DNA from: Bradyrhizobium archetypum
Lineage (GTDB): Bacteria; Pseudomonadota; Alphaproteobacteria; Rhizobiales; Xanthobacteraceae
DNA: 64,000 nucleotides
NCBI RefSeq assembly: GCF_013114835.1
Contig: NZ_JAAVLW010000005.1
Location: forward strand, 496,001-560,000
Direction of reading: 5' to 3'
This document shows positions 43,867 to 52,275 of this stretch, in pieces. Every line of letters starts with the position of its first letter. Positions within the stretch are counted from its first letter, which is position 1. A program made the position numbers and the translations under genes. The notes below the pieces were generated by a model. That model was not told the DNA's origin, did not search any database, and saw nothing but the letters and a program-made list of their open reading frames with translations.

Positions 43867-44541
43867 ATGAGCACTACAGCCCCCCGCACCATCGACACGC
43901 CGGCGGTCGACCTGAAGCTTGAAGTCGTCGTCATCCCGGTATCCGACGTTGATCGCGCCAAGCAGTTCTACGAACGGCTCGGCTGGCGGCTCGATGCGGA
44001 TTTCGCCGGCCCGGACGACTACCGCGTGGTCCAGTTCACCCCGCCCGGCTCCAACGCGTCGGTGATCTTCGGCAAGAACGTCACCCCGGCCGCGCCCGGC
44101 TCTGCGCACGGCCTCTACCTGATCGTCTCAGACATCGAAGCCGCCCGCACAGCGCTGCTCGGCCGCGGCGTGGCGATCAGCGAAGTGTTTCACCCCGACG
44201 GCAATGTGCACGTTGGCACGGACGAGCCCTATCTGTTCGGACGTAATCGCCTGAGGGGTCCGCATCCCGAGCGCGGCAGTTATCGCTCCTACGCCTCGTT
44301 CAGCGACCCGGACGGCAATGGCTGGCTGCTGCAGGAAGTCACCGCGCGGTTGCCCGGACGCATCGATGGCAACGCGACGGCATTCACTTCGCAAGCCGCC
44401 CTCGCCGCAGCGTTGCGCCGAGCGGCCGCGGCCCATGGCGAGCACGAGAAGCGGATCGGCGGCCAATACGACGTGAACTGGCCGGACTGGTACGCCGATT
44501 ACATCATGCGCGAACAGAGCGGCCAGCAGCAGGCCGCGTGA
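43867..44541 (+). CDS. VOC (glyoxalase/bleomycin resistance) family protein
   Basis: A 224-residue vicinal-oxygen-chelate protein. The first fold is VVIPVSDVDRAKQFYERLGWRL with the metal-binding beta-alpha pattern, the second about 75-165, then a helical extension (165-224). It may bind a small hydrophobic ligand or act as a dioxygenase. GGAGAAG precedes ATG 43867. It is divergent from the OhrR-like gene and shares its operator region, so it is a probable target, followed by a cupin gene. Confidence 0.88.
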   Translation: MSTTAPRTIDTPAVDLKLEVVVIPVSDVDRAKQFYERLGWRLDADFAGPDDYRVVQFTPPGSNASVIFGKNVTPAAPGSAHGLYLIVSDIEAARTALLGRGVAISEVFHPDGNVHVGTDEPYLFGRNRLRGPHPERGSYRSYASFSDPDGNGWLLQEVTARLPGRIDGNATAFTSQAALAAALRRAAAAHGEHEKRIGGQYDVNWPDWYADYIMREQSGQQQAA

Positions 44542-44609
44542 AACCCACCCGATCATCGGCGGCTCGCCCAGTAAGCGTGTCGCCGGTGTCAGCTCGACAC
44601 AGGAGATTC

Positions 44610-45107
44610 ATGATGCGCACGCTATCCAAAAGCCTCTCATTCGTTTCGCTTCCCGCGCTCGCGCTGGCCATGGCGCTTTCGGCCGGTACGGCGTCGGCAC
44701 ATGACGTTGCGGTGACGGGATCCACCGACAAGACCGTGACGGCTCCGCGCGACGATCTCGCCGGCAAGCTGACCCGGCGCGTGATCCAGCGCTCGCCCTC
44801 GTCGGTACCAGGGCGTGAGATCGTGCAGGTGGAGACGGAGATTCCGCCCGGCGTGGAATCGGGATGGCACGTTCATCCCGGCGAGGAGGTCGGCTACATC
44901 ATCGCCGGCAATGTCGAGATGAAGATCGAGGGACGCCCCACCGTGATCCTGCGCGCCGGGGACGGATTCCTCATCCCGCCGCGGACGCCGCACAATGCCC
45001 GCGACGTCGGCCCGGAGACGGGACGAATGCTATCGACCTACATCGTCGAGCCCGGCCAGCCGCTGGCGACGTTCGTCGAGCAACACGCCGACAAGGCGGC
45101 GCACTGA
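44610..45107 (+). CDS. Exported cupin domain protein
   Basis: A 165-residue protein with signal peptide ending GTASA, then a single cupin-2 domain with PGVESGWHVHPGEEVGYIIAG and PPRTPHNA, which hold the three metal ligands (H, H, E/H). It is probably periplasmic and binds a metal; enzymatic role unknown. ATG 44610 and ATG 44613 are adjacent; AGGAG lies upstream. It follows the VOC gene by 68 bases and may be in the same peroxide-responsive unit. Confidence 0.87.
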   Translation: MMRTLSKSLSFVSLPALALAMALSAGTASAHDVAVTGSTDKTVTAPRDDLAGKLTRRVIQRSPSSVPGREIVQVETEIPPGVESGWHVHPGEEVGYIIAGNVEMKIEGRPTVILRAGDGFLIPPRTPHNARDVGPETGRMLSTYIVEPGQPLATFVEQHADKAAH

Positions 45108-45120
45108 AAGCCATCCCGGC

Positions 45121-46017
45121 TCAGCCGTCCGGTCTATCCAGGAAGGCGGCCAGCGCCTCGGCCGTTTCCTTCGGTTTTTCCTCCGGGAAAAAGTGACCGC
45201 CGTCGACCGGCTGTCCCTTCGCGTTGCCGCACCAGCGTCGCCAGATTGCCAGCGGTCCTCCCTCGCCCTCGTACCATTTCGACAGCGGACCCGCCTCGCT
45301 CCACAGGGCAAGCGTGGGACAGGTAATCTTCCGCCCCGCCTCCCGATCCTGCCGGTCGTGATCGCGATCGATCGAAGCGGCCGCGCGGTATTCCTCGCAT
45401 ATCGCATGCGCATGCGCGCCATCCTGCAGCATGGCGGCATATTCTCGCTGCACCTCCTCTGCGATTGCCTGCTCTGAGCCCCAGTTCGCCGCCGCGTCCG
45501 CGACAATGGCATCGCCGCAACGGGCGAGGATGGTTTCGGGAAGCGGCGATGGCTGCGCCAGCAGCGACCATGGCCAGAACGCCAGGGCCAGCCGATCATC
45601 GGCGCGATCCCATACATCGGAGACCGGGATGACATCGAGCACCGCCAGCGCATCGACCTTGTCAGGCGCATCCAGCGCCAGGCGTTGCGCAACGCGACCT
45701 CCCCTGTCATGACCCACCACCGCGAAGCGCGCAAGACCGAGGCGGTCCATCAGGACGCGCATATCCGCCGCGAGGGCCCGCTTCGAATAGGCCGCATGGT
45801 CGGGCGAGCTTTCAGGACATCCGCTTCGTCCATAGCCGCGCAAGTCGGCGCACACGACCGTATGTGTCTTGACGAGGCACGGAGCGACATCGCGCCACAT
45901 AAGATGCGTTTCGGGAAACCCATGCAGCAGAAGGAGCGGCGGTCCGGCTCCCGCCCGGCGGACGAAGATCCGCGCCGAACCCGTGTCGATTTCGACCGAC
46001 TGAAAGCCCTCGAACAT
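45121..46017 (-). CDS. Alpha/beta hydrolase, haloacetate-dehalogenase-like
   Basis: A 298-residue alpha/beta hydrolase. HGFPETH is the oxyanion loop, DLRGYGRSGCP the next motif. GHDRGGR places the nucleophilic Asp (D104) with R105 and R108, the carboxylate clamp of fluoroacetate dehalogenases; GGHFFPEE holds the catalytic histidine. The halide-pocket HW pair of fluoroacetate dehalogenase appears to be FWPW here, with the His lost, so the substrate may differ. It follows RidA by seven bases. Confidence 0.85.
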   Translation of the reverse strand: MFEGFQSVEIDTGSARIFVRRAGAGPPLLLLHGFPETHLMWRDVAPCLVKTHTVVCADLRGYGRSGCPESSPDHAAYSKRALAADMRVLMDRLGLARFAVVGHDRGGRVAQRLALDAPDKVDALAVLDVIPVSDVWDRADDRLALAFWPWSLLAQPSPLPETILARCGDAIVADAAANWGSEQAIAEEVQREYAAMLQDGAHAHAICEEYRAAASIDRDHDRQDREAGRKITCPTLALWSEAGPLSKWYEGEGGPLAIWRRWCGNAKGQPVDGGHFFPEEKPKETAEALAAFLDRPDG

Positions 46018-46024
46018 CGCACGC

Positions 46025-46483
46025 TCAGTCGGGTACGGCGGCGATGGCGACGATCTCGATGACGAGGTCGGGATGTGCCAGCGCCGCTACTCCAATCACC
46101 TCCGAGGGCGGCGGATTGTTATAGCTGCAATGCTTCGGGCAATGCTCGGCAAAGAATTCGTCCATGACGTCGAGACGAAAATTGGGAGAGCTTAAGACGC
46201 CGCCATTCGGAAACGGCCCCTTGACGTATTGCGTGATCTTGACGAGGTGATCGAGCGAACTGCCGAGTTCTTCGAGATCAGCCTTGATATTGGTCAGGAT
46301 CGAGCGCCACTGCGCGGCCGCGTCGCCCGCGGCGCCGCCTTTGCCGCTCGCGGGATCGTAGTTTTCAGTCGTGGCCGTATTGCCGGCCAGAAAGATATAT
46401 CCCTTTGCGCCCGTGACCACCGTGCCCTTTCCCCAGGACATCAATTTGCCGCCCTTCATCTTCTTGTGTGTGACGAGCTCCAT
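46025..46483 (-). CDS. RidA family (YjgF/YER057c) protein
   Basis: A 152-residue RidA-like protein. KGYIFLAGNTATT at residues 20-35, the trimer interface EELGSSLDHLVKITQYV and a C-terminal HPDLVIEIVAIAAVPD are typical. RidA removes reactive enamine intermediates; the key arginine of canonical RidA is not seen in the usual place, so it may belong to an Rid2-7 subgroup. GGAGGAAG just before ATG 46483 fixes the start. It is operonic with the dehalogenase-like gene. Confidence 0.86.
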   Translation of the reverse strand: MELVTHKKMKGGKLMSWGKGTVVTGAKGYIFLAGNTATTENYDPASGKGGAAGDAAAQWRSILTNIKADLEELGSSLDHLVKITQYVKGPFPNGGVLSSPNFRLDVMDEFFAEHCPKHCSYNNPPPSEVIGVAALAHPDLVIEIVAIAAVPD

Positions 46484-46643
46484 CACTTCCTCCTGCGGAC
46501 GAGCCATGGTTCAGGTAATACAACCCGCGGCTGCGGGAATGGTTCGGGTCAACACTCGTCGTCCCCGCCGGGCCTGTCACCGGGCGCGCATTCGCACGGC
46601 CCGTTGGCGGGTGACAACAACTGAACATGACTGCGCGGTCTCG

Positions 46644-47858
46644 CTACGCCGGCACAGGCACGGTGGTCCGCGCCACCGGCACCGGCCGGAACGTCATGAT
46701 GATCAGGAACGCGCCGAGCCCCATGATCCACGAGCCGACATAGAGCCAGGCGTAGCTCGCAAACGTGTCGTAGATCAAACCGCCGGCTAAAGGACCGGTC
46801 GCCATGCCGAGGCTGCCAGCCATCGCCGTGCCGCCGATCACGGTGCCCATCATCCGCAAGGGAAAGTTTTCGCGCACGAGCACGGCGTAGAGCGGCATGG
46901 TGCCGGCATAGAGGAAGCCGAACAGCGCGGCGACGGCGTAGAACGCGGCGAGTTCGCGCACGAAGACGTAGCCGAGCGCGCCGAACGCCTGCGCCAACAG
47001 GCCGAATACCAGCACGCGTTTGGCGCCGAAGCGATCGCCGAGCAGGCCGAACGCGATACGGCCGCCCATCCCCGCGAGGCCTTCCACGCTGTAGATCGTG
47101 ACGGCGGCGATCATCGGGATGCCGCAACTGATGGCATAGCTCACGGTATGAATGATCGGGCCCGAATGCGTGGCGCAGCAGAAGAAATTTGTCAGCACCA
47201 AAATGATGAATTGCGGCGAGCGCAGCGCCTGCGCCAGCGTCATCTCCGGTTCCGCCGGCGCATGGAGCGCAGCGGACGCGCCCTTCTCCAGCGCCGGCGC
47301 GCGGCGGACCAGCAGCGAAACGGGAATCATGATCGCGGCCACGACGAGCGCCACGAGTTGCATCGAGGTCCGCCAGTCATGGTTCGAGACCAGCCAGGCG
47401 GCGAGCGGCGACATTGTCATCGGCGCCATGCCCATCCCTGCCGAAACCAGCGACACGGCAAGACCGCGATGGGTGTCGAACCAGCCGGTGACGGTCGCCA
47501 TCATCGGCGCGAAGATGGCAGCAGCCGCGCCGCCCACCATCAGTCCGAAGACGAACTGAAATACGACCAGCGACGTCGCAATGCTCGCCAGCCCGAGGCT
47601 TGCTGCCAGCACGATCGATCCGGTCAGCACCACCGGCAGCGGCCCCAGCCGGTCGGACAAGGTGCCCCAGGCCATGCTGGTAAAGGCCATGGCGAGAAAG
47701 CCTATCGTCATCGCACTGGATATTCCGGTCACCGACCAGCCGGTATCCCGCGCGATCGGCTGCAAGAATACCGGCAGCGAAAACATGCCCCCAATCGCGA
47801 CACAGCCGAGCAAGCCGCCTGCCGCGACGATTACCCAGCGATAGCTAGAATTTTTCAT
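46644..47858 (-). CDS. MFS transporter (monocarboxylate/oxalate-antiporter-like)
   Basis: A 404-residue twelve-helix transporter. GTLSDRLGPLPV is the motif-A loop. Helix 1 GGMFSLPVFLQPIARDTGWS and the twelve-helix pattern resemble the OFA/MCT group rather than drug pumps. I use ATG 47858 (MKNSSYRW). It lies upstream of RidA and the dehalogenase-like gene on the same strand; uptake of a carboxylate for that hydrolase is an attractive but unproven link. Confidence 0.87.
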   Translation of the reverse strand: MKNSSYRWVIVAAGGLLGCVAIGGMFSLPVFLQPIARDTGWSVTGISSAMTIGFLAMAFTSMAWGTLSDRLGPLPVVLTGSIVLAASLGLASIATSLVVFQFVFGLMVGGAAAAIFAPMMATVTGWFDTHRGLAVSLVSAGMGMAPMTMSPLAAWLVSNHDWRTSMQLVALVVAAIMIPVSLLVRRAPALEKGASAALHAPAEPEMTLAQALRSPQFIILVLTNFFCCATHSGPIIHTVSYAISCGIPMIAAVTIYSVEGLAGMGGRIAFGLLGDRFGAKRVLVFGLLAQAFGALGYVFVRELAAFYAVAALFGFLYAGTMPLYAVLVRENFPLRMMGTVIGGTAMAGSLGMATGPLAGGLIYDTFASYAWLYVGSWIMGLGAFLIIMTFRPVPVARTTVPVPA

Positions 47859-48033
47859 TCCTGTCTCCCCGTTGGCTCTCTCTGGGTGCAAGACGAACGG
47901 GAGGAGCCAAAAGCTACAGGCGCCGCTCACTTTTTTGCGAGGGCGGCATGCAGGCCCGTCAGGGGAACGATCTGACCCGCGGCTCAGTTAACCGGCCAGC
48001 GCCGCAGCACAGTGAAGAGCCTGGGAGATCACC

Positions 48034-48426
48034 ATGGCCGTCCACTTCAACCATACAATCCTTTCGACCCACGATAGCAAAGCATCGGCAACGTTCCTCG
48101 CCGAGATGCTCGGTCTTCCAGCGCCGCGCCGATGGGGGCCATTCTATATGGTCACCACCGAAAACGGCGCCAACCTCGATTACATGAACGTCGACGGCGA
48201 TATTGCTCCGCAGCACTATGCATTTCTGACCAGCGACAGCGAGTTCGACGCGATTCTAGGCAGGATCCAGGAACGGCAACTCCCCTACTGGGCCGATCCC
48301 GGACGAACTCAGCCGGGCAAGATCAACCACCATGATGGCGGGCGCGGCGTATACTTCAATGAGAGGAACGGACATCTTCTCGAGATCATTACCCGCGAGT
48401 ACGGCAGCGGCGGTTGGAACCCTTGA
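48034..48426 (+). CDS. VOC family protein
   Basis: A 130-residue single-unit vicinal-oxygen-chelate protein. VHFNHTILSTHDSKASATFL opens the fold; FNERNGHLLEIITREYG closes it with the family's last metal-ligand glutamate. It stands between divergent MFS and downstream PhyH genes. A two-unit dimer would be needed for activity. Substrate unknown. Confidence 0.85.
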   Translation: MAVHFNHTILSTHDSKASATFLAEMLGLPAPRRWGPFYMVTTENGANLDYMNVDGDIAPQHYAFLTSDSEFDAILGRIQERQLPYWADPGRTQPGKINHHDGGRGVYFNERNGHLLEIITREYGSGGWNP

Positions 48427-48568
48427 GGGTTCGGGCCATACCGTAGCGATTGATCGCAGGATCAACCACCATCAGGCTCGCGCCTTTGTTGCGCCGCTGA
48501 TGCTCCCTCGCCAAACCCCGGGAGATACAATGCGGTGAATTACGCCACCGGTCGGGCGCGCTATTTCC

Positions 48569-49432
48569 ATGAATCAATTAATGAGGCTCGATCTGCACAA
48601 TGGGGCGCGCATGTCAGGTTCGAGCGGTTTTGCAGTCGAAGGTTTCACGACCATCCCGGCGCTCTTTGAAGAGCGAAACTTGCGGGAGATCGAACGGCAG
48701 GTTCAGCGCCAGCTCTCGCTGCCGCATGATCCGATCATGAACCGCGTCGGCAACGATCTCATCCCATTGCGCTGGAATGATGCGATCGTCACGCGCTTGC
48801 TTGAGGAGACATCCGCGCTTGATCGCATCAGGTCTGCGGTAGCGGCCGCGGACCTGCGCTGGATTTCCGCCTATATTTCATCCAAAGGCGGCTCGACGCC
48901 CGCGCTGCTGTGGCACCAGGACTGGTGGTGCTGGGATCACGCCATCAGCTTCGCGCCGGCCGCCCCGCAGATCGCCGTGCTCTGCTATCTCAGCGACACC
49001 GATCGGCAGACCGGCGCGTTGCGGGTTCTTCCGGGCTCGCATCGGCGCGGCCTGCCGATCCACGCCGAGCTTCCCGAGCCGCACAGTGCAGCGGCCGAGC
49101 AGCTAGCCCCCGATCACCCGGCGCTCGGCGACCACGAAGGACAGGTCACGCTCAGCCTGAGCCGCGGCGATGCCGCTGTTGTAGACTACCGGTTGCTTCA
49201 TGGCACGCATCCCAATCGCAGCCTGTTGCGGCGCGATGCCCTGCTGCTTTCGTTCGCGCCGAACTGGCGCTCGCTTCCGGAATCCATTCGCGCGCATCTT
49301 GCGATGCATCCGGCCCTGCCGAGCATTGATGAACGGCCTGCCATCGCTAGGTGGGGCGAAGAAATCTTCCCGCGCTACGATGGCACGCCTGCCTCCCTGC
49401 AGATCAATCGCGTGGCGCCTTTGCACGGATAG
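48569..49432 (+). CDS. Phytanoyl-CoA dioxygenase (PhyH) family protein
   Basis: A 287-residue Fe(II)/2-oxoglutarate dioxygenase-like protein. The metal motif HxD is in LLWHQDWWCWDH (about residues 112-114), the distal His in YRLLHGTHPNRS (about 220) and the 2-oxoglutarate arginine follows. Members hydroxylate lipids, halogenate or modify small molecules; the reaction here is open. No neighbour gives a pathway. Confidence 0.87.
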   Translation: MNQLMRLDLHNGARMSGSSGFAVEGFTTIPALFEERNLREIERQVQRQLSLPHDPIMNRVGNDLIPLRWNDAIVTRLLEETSALDRIRSAVAAADLRWISAYISSKGGSTPALLWHQDWWCWDHAISFAPAAPQIAVLCYLSDTDRQTGALRVLPGSHRRGLPIHAELPEPHSAAAEQLAPDHPALGDHEGQVTLSLSRGDAAVVDYRLLHGTHPNRSLLRRDALLLSFAPNWRSLPESIRAHLAMHPALPSIDERPAIARWGEEIFPRYDGTPASLQINRVAPLHG

Positions 49433-49696
49433 CACGCTGGACTCACGTCTCAACCGACGCGCGAACGTCAAGGATGCCGCTGCCGTCAAGGAATGCGCGC
49501 CTCACTCGGATGTGACGCGGAATCCGCTGGATTCATGCGAATGTCCTAACGCGTGCCGGCGCCGGCGAGCGTGGTCTGGAGAGCGCCTCTCATTAAGATT
49601 ACGCCTTAACCAATGATTAATTATGTCTTTGCGGGCGCGAAAGGCACGGCTTAGCGTTGGGAAAGCTGCCCAGCAACCTCCGATGAGGTGAGTGCC

Positions 49697-50062
49697 ATGA
49701 CCTACAAAACGACGTTGATCGCGTCTCTCACTGCAGTCGCGCTTGTCCTTGCCGCGGGCGAGACATTTGCCGATCCGGGCGCAGCGCGCGGTGCAGGCAT
49801 TGCGCCGGCCGGTCCCGGTGTTGCGCCGCAGCGTCCGGCTTTCCCAACCTTCCGATCGATGCATCATCATCACCACCACCGCGGCGTCGGCTTCTTTCCG
49901 GGCGCAGGCGGCGTGGTCTATGGCCTGCCGAGCGAGGTCGAGCAACCCGTCGTCGAGGCTCCGCCGATCAAGCAGTCGGACGATCTCCGTTTCACCTGCG
50001 TCTACGACATTCCCTGGGACTACGTGCATCGCTGCCCGCAGTTCAATACGCCGCGATATTAG
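49697..50062 (+). CDS. His-rich exported protein
   Basis: A 121-residue protein with a signal peptide (TLIASLTAVALVLAAGETFA). The mature part has a Pro/Gly-rich start, then MHHHHHHRGVGFFPG with six consecutive histidines, and a C-terminal segment with two cysteines (CVYDIPWDYVHRC). It looks like a periplasmic metal-binding or storage protein. I start at ATG 49697; GTG 49688 is also possible. No family recognised. Confidence 0.7.
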   Translation: MTYKTTLIASLTAVALVLAAGETFADPGAARGAGIAPAGPGVAPQRPAFPTFRSMHHHHHHRGVGFFPGAGGVVYGLPSEVEQPVVEAPPIKQSDDLRFTCVYDIPWDYVHRCPQFNTPRY

Positions 50063-50118
50063 GTTGAGCGTTCGTAGGGTCGGAGCGCAGCGTATCGCGA
50101 CGGCCGCATTCTCGCCGC

Positions 50119-50197
50119 GTCATTGCGAGCGAAGCGAAGCAATCCATCGTTCCGCGTATGAGGTAATAATGGATTGCTTCGCTGCGCTCGCAATGAC
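50119..50197. repeat. Dispersed palindromic repeat, family B copy 2
   Basis: Same plan as 10400-10482: GTCATTGCGAGCGAAGCG at one end, CGCTCGCAATGAC at the other, and an inner GCAATCCA/TGGATTGC pair. Confidence 0.78.
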
Positions 50198-50275
50198 GTG
50201 GATATAGCATCGCGTTCTCGCGACATGTTTTGCCCGAGCCTTGCAATTTCATTTTGCCCTCCTCTAGTTCAGAGG

Positions 50276-50388
50276 GCGCAGGGAAGACCGGGTGCTTGCT
50301 GCACCCGAGGTCTCGTGTGCCGTTGCGCATAGCAAGAGCTGCACACGAGCATACAGGTACAGCGGGGGCATCCCGGCCTTCCCTGCGC
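50276..50388. repeat. Highly folded three-way-junction element
   Basis: A 17-bp closing stem with one mismatch joins 50276-50292 (GCGCAGGGAAGACCGGG) to 50372-50388. Inside it are two more hairpins: GGGTGC/GCACCC (50290-50306, five-base loop) and CTCGTGTGC/GCACACGAG (50312-50320 with 50341-50349), the latter with an inner TTGC/GCAA. This is the most strongly structured non-coding DNA in the window. It may be a mobile palindrome or a structured RNA. No gene in it is supported. Confidence 0.65.
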
Positions 50389-50800
50389 AGTGGCTTTACG
50401 GCTTATAACGTGCTCTCCCCGGCGAACGGCTTTTTTGCCACCGTCGCCCCAAAGAAGCCTGGTTTGAAGCTTCGCTTCTCAAGGACTTAATGCCAGCACC
50501 GCGACATCAGGACCACACGACTTCACCGTACGCTTCCTGCGCGCAACGTCTCTCGCGCCATCCGCGTCCACCGCATCTCACCGCACGTCAGTGACGATGG
50601 CCAACGCCCCTCATCTGCCGCGAGACGTGCGGAGTTATGCGACTGATTTGGGTGAGAACGAAAGCGGAATATTTTTTATTATTGTTGATTCCTGGGCTTG
50701 ACACGATTTCGGAAAATCAGAAGTGATTTGCCTGGCGGCCAGTTTTGTGGCGCGACCTTGAGTTATCGTCAGTGCACTGTCACCACAGCTCCGATCTGAT
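50389..50800. other. Non-coding repeat-like region with A/T-rich segment
   Basis: About 410 bases without a believable gene. Short frames here (to 50490) run into the folded element. From 50640 to 50720 the DNA becomes A/T-rich (ATTTTTTATTATTG) and carries GATTT-CGGA-AAATC. From memory, such segments recur in Bradyrhizobium genomes as part of dispersed elements; this needs a search to confirm. Confidence 0.45.
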
Positions 50801-51163
50801 CTAAGCCCTCCTCCCGGTTCGCTTGGTCATTGGTGCTTTACGCCGCTCCCGCTTGCCTCGGGCAATCTCCGTCGCCAGCGCGTCCAGCTTCGGCTCCCAG
50901 AAACTCCTGAACTGACCGATCCACGCGTCCACCACCTGAAGCCCGGCAGCATCTACCGAATAGAGGCGTCTTTGCGCCTCTGCCCGGACGCTTGCAAAGC
51001 CGCTCTCGCGCAGCACCTTGAGGTGCTGCGACACTGCGGCTTGCGTGATGCCGAACTCGGCGCCTATCGCCTCCACCACTTCCCCGGACGCCATTTCACG
51101 CGAACCGAGCAGTTCGAGGATGCGACGGCGCACCGGGTCGGCGAGGACTTCGAAGACGTGCAT
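50801..51163 (-). CDS. ArsR family transcriptional repressor (module B)
   Basis: A 120-residue repressor. FEVLADPVRRRILELLGSRE, FGITQAAVSQHLKVLRESGFA and RRLYSVDAAGLQVVDAWI mark the ArsR fold, without metal-binding cysteines. Here the repressor gene follows the AHSA1 gene, sharing TGATG, the reverse of module A and C order. The C-terminus is Lys/Arg-rich (KRERRKAPMTKRTGRRA). Confidence 0.92.
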   Translation of the reverse strand: MHVFEVLADPVRRRILELLGSREMASGEVVEAIGAEFGITQAAVSQHLKVLRESGFASVRAEAQRRLYSVDAAGLQVVDAWIGQFRSFWEPKLDALATEIARGKRERRKAPMTKRTGRRA

Positions 51164-51825
51164 CAGCTTCCTGTGCCCGGGTGCGCGATGTCAGGCGGCA
51201 TCTCGCCGCGATAGAAAGCGATGGTTCGATCTGACCGCTCCTTTGCCGAGGCCGGATCAACTCCACTCGCCACATGCGCGGCGCGCCAGTATTCGCCGCT
51301 CTGACTCATGAACTCCTTGCCGTCTGCAGAACCCATCCATGTCTCGGCCGTTTCATGGTCGACCGACGCTCCGGTCGCAAGGTACCGTTCAAGTCCCGTG
51401 ACGGCGAGGTCCCAACCGATGCCCACCGCGCCTGGACCGAACTGGTTCCAATGATCTTCAATGATTGCGGTGTGCTCCAGCGTCAAGCGCGCCTTGTCGC
51501 GTTCTGCCGCGAGCTTGACGTCAATCCAACTCGTCCCGCCGCCGAATTCCCATGTCGCCGCGAAATGCCTTGGCGGCGTACACGCGGTGATGGTCCCGCC
51601 CGCATTCCCCTTGAGCTGGTACCTTCCGCCCAAACTGAGGTCTCCGTCGACCGGTAAAAACCATCGCGGGATGCGCTCCTTGCTGGTCAGCGCGTCCCAG
51701 AGGTCATCGACATCAGTGTCATAAAGGCGTGTCAGCGTCACCGCGCTCGCTGCTTTGCCGTCCTTTTCAAAATTGCGCACCGAGCGCGTCACAAGCCCCA
51801 ACACCGTGGCGACGTCAATTTCCAT
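51163..51825 (-). CDS. AHSA1/SRPBCC family protein (module B)
   Basis: A 220-residue START-like protein, first gene of module B. TLTRLYDTDVDDLWDALTSKERIPRWFLPVDG opens the fold in a conserved pattern (given here as separate motifs TRLYDTDVDDLW and RIPRWFLPV), then GGRYQLKGNAGGTI. An extra C-terminal helical part (about 150-220) distinguishes it. ATG 51825 follows GGGGAG; the frame to 51879 runs into the operator. It overlaps ArsR by one base. Confidence 0.88.
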   Translation of the reverse strand: MEIDVATVLGLVTRSVRNFEKDGKAASAVTLTRLYDTDVDDLWDALTSKERIPRWFLPVDGDLSLGGRYQLKGNAGGTITACTPPRHFAATWEFGGGTSWIDVKLAAERDKARLTLEHTAIIEDHWNQFGPGAVGIGWDLAVTGLERYLATGASVDHETAETWMGSADGKEFMSQSGEYWRAAHVASGVDPASAKERSDRTIAFYRGEMPPDIAHPGTGS

Positions 51826-51849
51826 GCCGTTCTCCCCGTCTTTCGGCAC

Positions 51850-51887
51850 ATAATATCGGGCAGCACTTATATAAGTCAAGACTTATA
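51850..51887 (-). promoter_or_regulatory. Promoter and overlapping palindromic operators of ArsR module B
   Basis: A perfect palindrome TATAAGTC-AA-GACTTATA (51870-51887) overlaps a second, ACTTATATAAGT (51865-51876), giving three ACTTATA half-sites. On the minus strand TTGACT (51874-51879) and TATTAT (51850-51855) are 18 bases apart, so the operator covers the -35 element. Leader to ATG 51825 is short. Confidence 0.75.
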
Positions 51888-51930
51888 ACGCCGAAAATCT
51901 CCGCCCCCACTCTTTGACCGTTGACAGCGC

Positions 51931-51956
51931 GACGCGTAAGTATATCCTTACGCGTC
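51931..51956 (+). promoter_or_regulatory. Palindromic operator of ArsR module C
   Basis: Perfect 10-bp inverted repeat GACGCGTAAG-TATATC-CTTACGCGTC, its centre being a likely -10 element; TTGACA is at 51921-51926 with a short spacer. A third half-site CTTACGCG lies at 51965-51972, inside the first codons. Its place, five bases before the start codon, suggests strong autorepression. Confidence 0.75.
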
Positions 51957-51960
51957 AGTG

Positions 51961-52275
51961 ATGACTTACGCGAAAACGGGCTGGACGGCTCTGGCCGACC
52001 CGACAAGGCGCACGATCTTCGAGCGGCTGGTCGAGCGGCCGTGCTCGGTCAGTGAGTTGGCTAGTGCCCTGCCGGTCAGCCGGCCGGCGGTCTCGCAGCA
52101 CCTGAAGGTGCTCAAGGACGCGGGCCTCGTGGCCGATACGCCGTCCGGCAAGCACCGCATTTACCGGGTCGATCCGGCCGGGCTAGCGGCCCTGCGTACG
52201 GAGCTCGACCAGTTCTGGAGCAAGACGCTGGCGGCCTACAAACTGGCCGTTGAGCAACCCCCGGAGGAGCAATGA
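51961..52275 (+). CDS. ArsR family transcriptional repressor (module C)
   Basis: A 104-residue repressor. WTALADPTRRTIFERLVERP, LPVSRPAVSQHLKVLKDAGLV and KHRIYRVDPAGLAALRTELDQFW form the compact ArsR fold, again without cysteine pairs. ATG 51961 follows GTG 51958 directly; either could serve. Its stop overlaps the AHSA1 start by four bases. It is divergent from module B, 135 bases away. Confidence 0.93.
   Translation: MTYAKTGWTALADPTRRTIFERLVERPCSVSELASALPVSRPAVSQHLKVLKDAGLVADTPSGKHRIYRVDPAGLAALRTELDQFWSKTLAAYKLAVEQPPEEQ

Noticed and set aside
50230..50490. Open frame of 86 codons over the folded element
   Set aside because: It runs through the inverted-repeat stems at 50276-50388, has no ribosome site, and its sequence follows the repeat rather than a protein. 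I read it as spurious.
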